Positions 5,444-8,369 of a DNA stretch of 8,369 nucleotides are shown here, in pieces. This stretch comes from an uncultured Collinsella sp. (GTDB lineage: Bacteria > Actinomycetota > Coriobacteriia > Coriobacteriales > Coriobacteriaceae). The first letter of the stretch is position 1. Each line of letters opens with the position of its first letter. The stretch spans positions 1 through 8,369 of the forward strand of contig CABUJL010000080.1 of assembly GCA_902491915.1 (NCBI GenBank), in the 5' to 3' direction. Under the pieces are notes generated by a model. It was not told where the DNA came from and ran no database searches. It saw only the letters and a program-made list of their open reading frames with translations. The position numbers were made by a program, and so were the translations under genes.

Positions 5444-8344
5444 CTAGGTCAGTTTCACTATAGGTGCGAAGCCCTTCATCAGCTTTTTGGTCTGGCCGGT
5501 CTTTTCGAATTGGACCTCGATCATGTCTCCGACGACCGAGAGCACGGTACCCGTGCCAAAAGTCTTGTGGCTCACGGTATCGCCCGCGGCAAAGTCCTGC
5601 GATGCGCTGGCACGATCGACCTTGCGCTCCACCGTCGGGGACACCTTGGACGACGGCTTTTTGGCTCGCGGCGCACCCGAACCAAAGGTCGAGGCAACAC
5701 GGCCGGCATCGGGCGAAACCCCACGATGGCGCTCGGTCCCGTAGCTGCTGCCGCCAAAGAAATCGTCAAAGCTCGATCCGCCACGCGAACCGGAACCGCC
5801 GGTCGAGCGCGTATGCGAACCAAACACCTTGCCGCCATACATGTCCGAGCCCATACCCGATCCAAAGGTGCCGTGTCGGTCGCCGCGTTTCTCCCAGCCC
5901 GTGCCCTCAAAACCGGCAGAACCGATGCCGCTAAACTCGATATCCTCAAACGGAATCTCGTTGAGGAAGCGCGAGCGCGGGTTGGCAGAGGTCGAGCCGT
6001 AGGTGCGACGCGTGGCCGCATAGGTCAGGAACAGGCGCTTGCGAGCACGCGTGATGGCGACGTAGGCCAAGCGACGCTCCTCCTCGAGCTTGCCCGGATC
6101 GTCACTACCGCCAAAGTCGTGCACGTGCGGGAAGATGCCCTCCTCCATGCCGGCCACGAACACCGCCGGGAACTCCAGGCCCTTGGCGGAGTGGATGGTC
6201 ATCATGGTAATGGCATGCGTCTCGCCGGCCAGGGAATCCAAGTCGGAGCGCAGGGCCAGCCACTCCATGAGCGCCGGCAGCGCCTTACAGGTGAGCGGAC
6301 CGTAGGTGCGCTCGATCTCGTCGGCATGCACGGCACCCGCCGGCATCTCCGTCGGCGCGGCATACGCGTTGCCCGCGATGGCGGCGGCCAGGGCATCCTG
6401 CGGAGACAGCGACGGAGCGGCCAAGCTATCGAGCGGATTGGAGCCCGCGGCGTCACGCGCGCCAACGAGCGCCTCAAACGAGGATACCGGGGCAGATGGC
6501 CCCGGTTCGGGCGCAGGCGCGCTCACCACGACAGGCTCGGGCTCGGCGCTAGCAGGCACATCGGCAACACCGGCAGCGCGCAGCTCTTCCAAGCTCTCGA
6601 GCGTACCTTCGATATCCTCGTGCGTCTCCTCAAATTCGGCGGCGACGCCCAGGAATTCCTGGATGTTCTCGGCGCGGCTCTCGGACTCCATGGTGCCCTC
6701 AGCGCGGAAAGCCTGCAGCAGGCCCGTCTTATCGACGATCATCTCGACGACGTCCTTGAGCTCGCCGTCCATGCGGCGACCCTCGCGCACCAGCGCCACA
6801 AAGCTCGACAGGCCGTTGCGCACCTTGGCGCTAAACATGCCCGTCTCGGTTGTTGCGATCTCGCAGGCTTGGAAGAACGAGCAGCGGTTGTCGCGTGCCA
6901 GCTGCTCAATCTTTTGAATCGAGGTGGAGCCGATGCCGCGGCGCGGCGTGTTGATGACGCGCTTGACGCTCATCTCGTCGGCCGGGTTCACAATCATCTT
7001 GAGGTAGGCCATGACGTCGCGGATCTCGGCACGATCGAAGAATCGCGTGCCGCCCACAATCTTGTAGGGCACGCCTGCGCGCAGGAACATATCTTCGAGG
7101 ATGCGCGACTGGGCGTTGGTGCGGTAGAACACAGCAATATCGTCGTAGCTCGTGCCCTTGGAGTGCAGCTTTTCGATCTCGCCGGCAATCCAGCGGCCCT
7201 CGTCGCGCTCATCGCTTGCCTGGAAGGCCTGGATCTTCTCGCCGTCGCCCTCGGCCGTAAACAGGCGCTTCTCCTTGCGCTGCGAGTTGTGACGCACCAC
7301 GGCGTTGGCGGCGCTCAGGATATGACCCGTGGAGCGGTAGTTCTGCTCTAGCTTGACGGTCTTGCAGTTTTTAAAGTCCTTCTCAAAGTCCAGGATATTG
7401 GTGATGTCGGCGCCACGCCAGCTATAAATGGACTGGTCGTCGTCGCCCACGACCATGAGGTTTTGGTACTTGGCGGCCAGCAGGTTGGCGATCTCGTACT
7501 GGACGTGGTTGGTGTCCTGATACTCGTCGACGCTAATGTAGCGGAAGCGCTCCTGGTACTTGTCGAGCACCTCGGGGCGGGTGCGCAGCAGCTCGAGCGT
7601 GCGCACGAGCAGGTCGTCGAAGTCCATCGCGTTGGCGGCGCGCAGGCGGCGTTCCAGCTCCAGGTAGACCTGCGCGGCCTTTTTGTCATTGGGGCTGTCG
7701 GCGGATTTGAGCATGTCCTCGGGGCCGATCATGGCGTTTTTGGCCGAGCTGATCTTGCTGCGGATCATGTTGATGGGGAACTGCTTTTGCTCGATACCGA
7801 GCGCCTGCATAATGTCGCGCACCATGCGCTTTGAGTCATCGTCATCGTAGATGGTGAACTGACCGGTGTATCCCAGCAGGTCGGCGTCCTCGCGCAGCAT
7901 ACGCACGCACATGGCATGGAAGGTGCATACCCACATGCCACGGGTGCCGCTGGGAATGAGTGCCGCCAGACGCTCACGCATCTCGGCCGCGGCCTTGTTG
8001 GTAAACGTGATGGCAAGGATCTGCCAGGGCTTAACGCCCAGGTCGCCGAGCATATGTGCGATACGGAAGGTCAAGACGCGGGTCTTGCCCGAGCCGGCGC
8101 CGGCAAGGACCAGCAGCGGGCCCTCGGTGGTCAGGACCGCCTCGCGCTGAGCGGGATTAAGGCTGTCGATGTCGACGAGCGGCTTGGCGGGCTTGGGCGC
8201 CGGCGCGGGAGCGTCGTAGATGTCGAGCGGAACGAGCTCGGGCTCCGGCGCAGCAGGGGCGGTGTATGCATCGAGCGGCACGGGTTCCGGCGCGGGCGGC
8301 ACAGGTACCGCGACATTCTTTTCCCAGGGCAGGGGCTGGGTCAT
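5444..8344 (-). CDS. pcrA: ATP-dependent DNA helicase, UvrD/PcrA type (SF1A)
   Basis: A 3'-5' helicase that unwinds DNA in nucleotide excision repair, replication-fork rescue and removal of RecA or RNA polymerase. All SF1A motifs are present in order: Q-motif LNPAQREAV (62-70), Walker A GAGSGKT (82-88), Ia TFTNKAAAEM (113-122), II VDEYQDTN (272-279), III VVGDDDQSIYSWRGA (298-312), IV LEQNYRS (332-338), V TIHSAKGLEFPAVFVAGMEE (716-735) and VI RRLAYVAITRARKRL (757-771). The C-terminal stretch FAAGDTVSHKTFGTGTV (918-934) through 965 matches the Tudor-like RNA-polymerase-binding module of PcrA. At 966 residues it exceeds the usual 720-770. The additions are a Pro-rich N-terminus (1-55) with two similar PEP..VPLD.Y.APA units, an Ala/Pro/Glu-rich insertion at about 583-688 in domain 2B, and a Gly/Ser-rich linker (about 800-890). 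The start ATG has GAGGAG at 8356-8351, six bases upstream. Tail-to-tail with manA; single gene as far as visible. The choice between the names PcrA and UvrD is conventional. Confidence 0.95.
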   Translation of the reverse strand: MTQPLPWEKNVAVPVPPAPEPVPLDAYTAPAAPEPELVPLDIYDAPAPAPKPAKPLVDIDSLNPAQREAVLTTEGPLLVLAGAGSGKTRVLTFRIAHMLGDLGVKPWQILAITFTNKAAAEMRERLAALIPSGTRGMWVCTFHAMCVRMLREDADLLGYTGQFTIYDDDDSKRMVRDIMQALGIEQKQFPINMIRSKISSAKNAMIGPEDMLKSADSPNDKKAAQVYLELERRLRAANAMDFDDLLVRTLELLRTRPEVLDKYQERFRYISVDEYQDTNHVQYEIANLLAAKYQNLMVVGDDDQSIYSWRGADITNILDFEKDFKNCKTVKLEQNYRSTGHILSAANAVVRHNSQRKEKRLFTAEGDGEKIQAFQASDERDEGRWIAGEIEKLHSKGTSYDDIAVFYRTNAQSRILEDMFLRAGVPYKIVGGTRFFDRAEIRDVMAYLKMIVNPADEMSVKRVINTPRRGIGSTSIQKIEQLARDNRCSFFQACEIATTETGMFSAKVRNGLSSFVALVREGRRMDGELKDVVEMIVDKTGLLQAFRAEGTMESESRAENIQEFLGVAAEFEETHEDIEGTLESLEELRAAGVADVPASAEPEPVVVSAPAPEPGPSAPVSSFEALVGARDAAGSNPLDSLAAPSLSPQDALAAAIAGNAYAAPTEMPAGAVHADEIERTYGPLTCKALPALMEWLALRSDLDSLAGETHAITMMTIHSAKGLEFPAVFVAGMEEGIFPHVHDFGGSDDPGKLEEERRLAYVAITRARKRLFLTYAATRRTYGSTSANPRSRFLNEIPFEDIEFSGIGSAGFEGTGWEKRGDRHGTFGSGMGSDMYGGKVFGSHTRSTGGSGSRGGSSFDDFFGGSSYGTERHRGVSPDAGRVASTFGSGAPRAKKPSSKVSPTVERKVDRASASQDFAAGDTVSHKTFGTGTVLSVVGDMIEVQFEKTGQTKKLMKGFAPIVKLT

Positions 8345-8369
8345 GGGCGACTCCTCATCTGACGGACGG

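Noticed and set aside
5510..7351. Plus-strand open frame (613 codons) opposite the helicase gene
   Set aside because: Antisense to the clear SF1A helicase motifs; Arg/Ala/His-rich composition typical of a shadow frame in high-GC DNA.
1..8369. CRISPR arrays, tRNA or rRNA genes, insertion-sequence transposase genes, phage genes
   Set aside because: No regularly spaced direct repeats, no tRNA-like cloverleaf or rRNA motif, and no transposase or phage protein was seen on either strand.

Overview
The window looks like a chromosomal carbohydrate-use region of a high-GC Gram-positive bacterium. Codon third positions are strongly G/C, ribosome binding sites are AGGAGG-like, and a lactose/cellobiose-type PTS, a GH1 phospho-glycosidase and a PcrA helicase with Ala/Pro-rich insertions sit close together. 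This fits the Coriobacteriia (Collinsella-like gut Actinomycetota) best, but that placement is inference from style and not from a marker gene.

Layout. Positions 1-3230, minus strand: a sugar-use operon read right to left, with a promoter (about 3202-3229), a roughly 160-nt leader holding a large inverted repeat, a GH1 6-phospho-beta-glycosidase (3034-1634), the PTS membrane permease EIIC (1513-170), and the first three codons of another gene (8-1), probably a further PTS component. Positions 3230-3337: divergent promoter region with an A-rich tract and three copies of the octamer AAAAGTAA, one overlapping the -35 of the minus-strand operon. Positions 3338-5064, plus strand: a GntR/HutC-type regulator with a UTRA ligand domain, then a class I mannose-6-phosphate isomerase (manA) ending at a strong GC-rich hairpin. 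Positions 5065-5443: a convergent intergenic region with a nested palindrome of 112 nt. Positions 5444-8344, minus strand: a UvrD/PcrA-type SF1A helicase of 966 residues, larger than usual because of low-complexity additions; its ribosome binding site lies just inside the right end of the window.

How the genes work together. EIIC imports and phosphorylates a beta-linked disaccharide with EIIA/EIIB partners, which are probably encoded left of position 1. The GH1 enzyme cleaves the phosphodisaccharide in the cytoplasm, and the divergent GntR regulator probably controls both directions through the AAAAGTAA boxes. ManA feeds mannose-6-phosphate into fructose-6-phosphate; its position raises, but does not prove, the possibility that the disaccharide contains mannose. 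The helicase is housekeeping DNA repair and is not functionally tied to the sugar genes.

No wholly new system is evident. The most notable items are the two nested inverted-repeat elements (3065-3162 and 5216-5327), the shared octamer boxes, and the enlarged PcrA.
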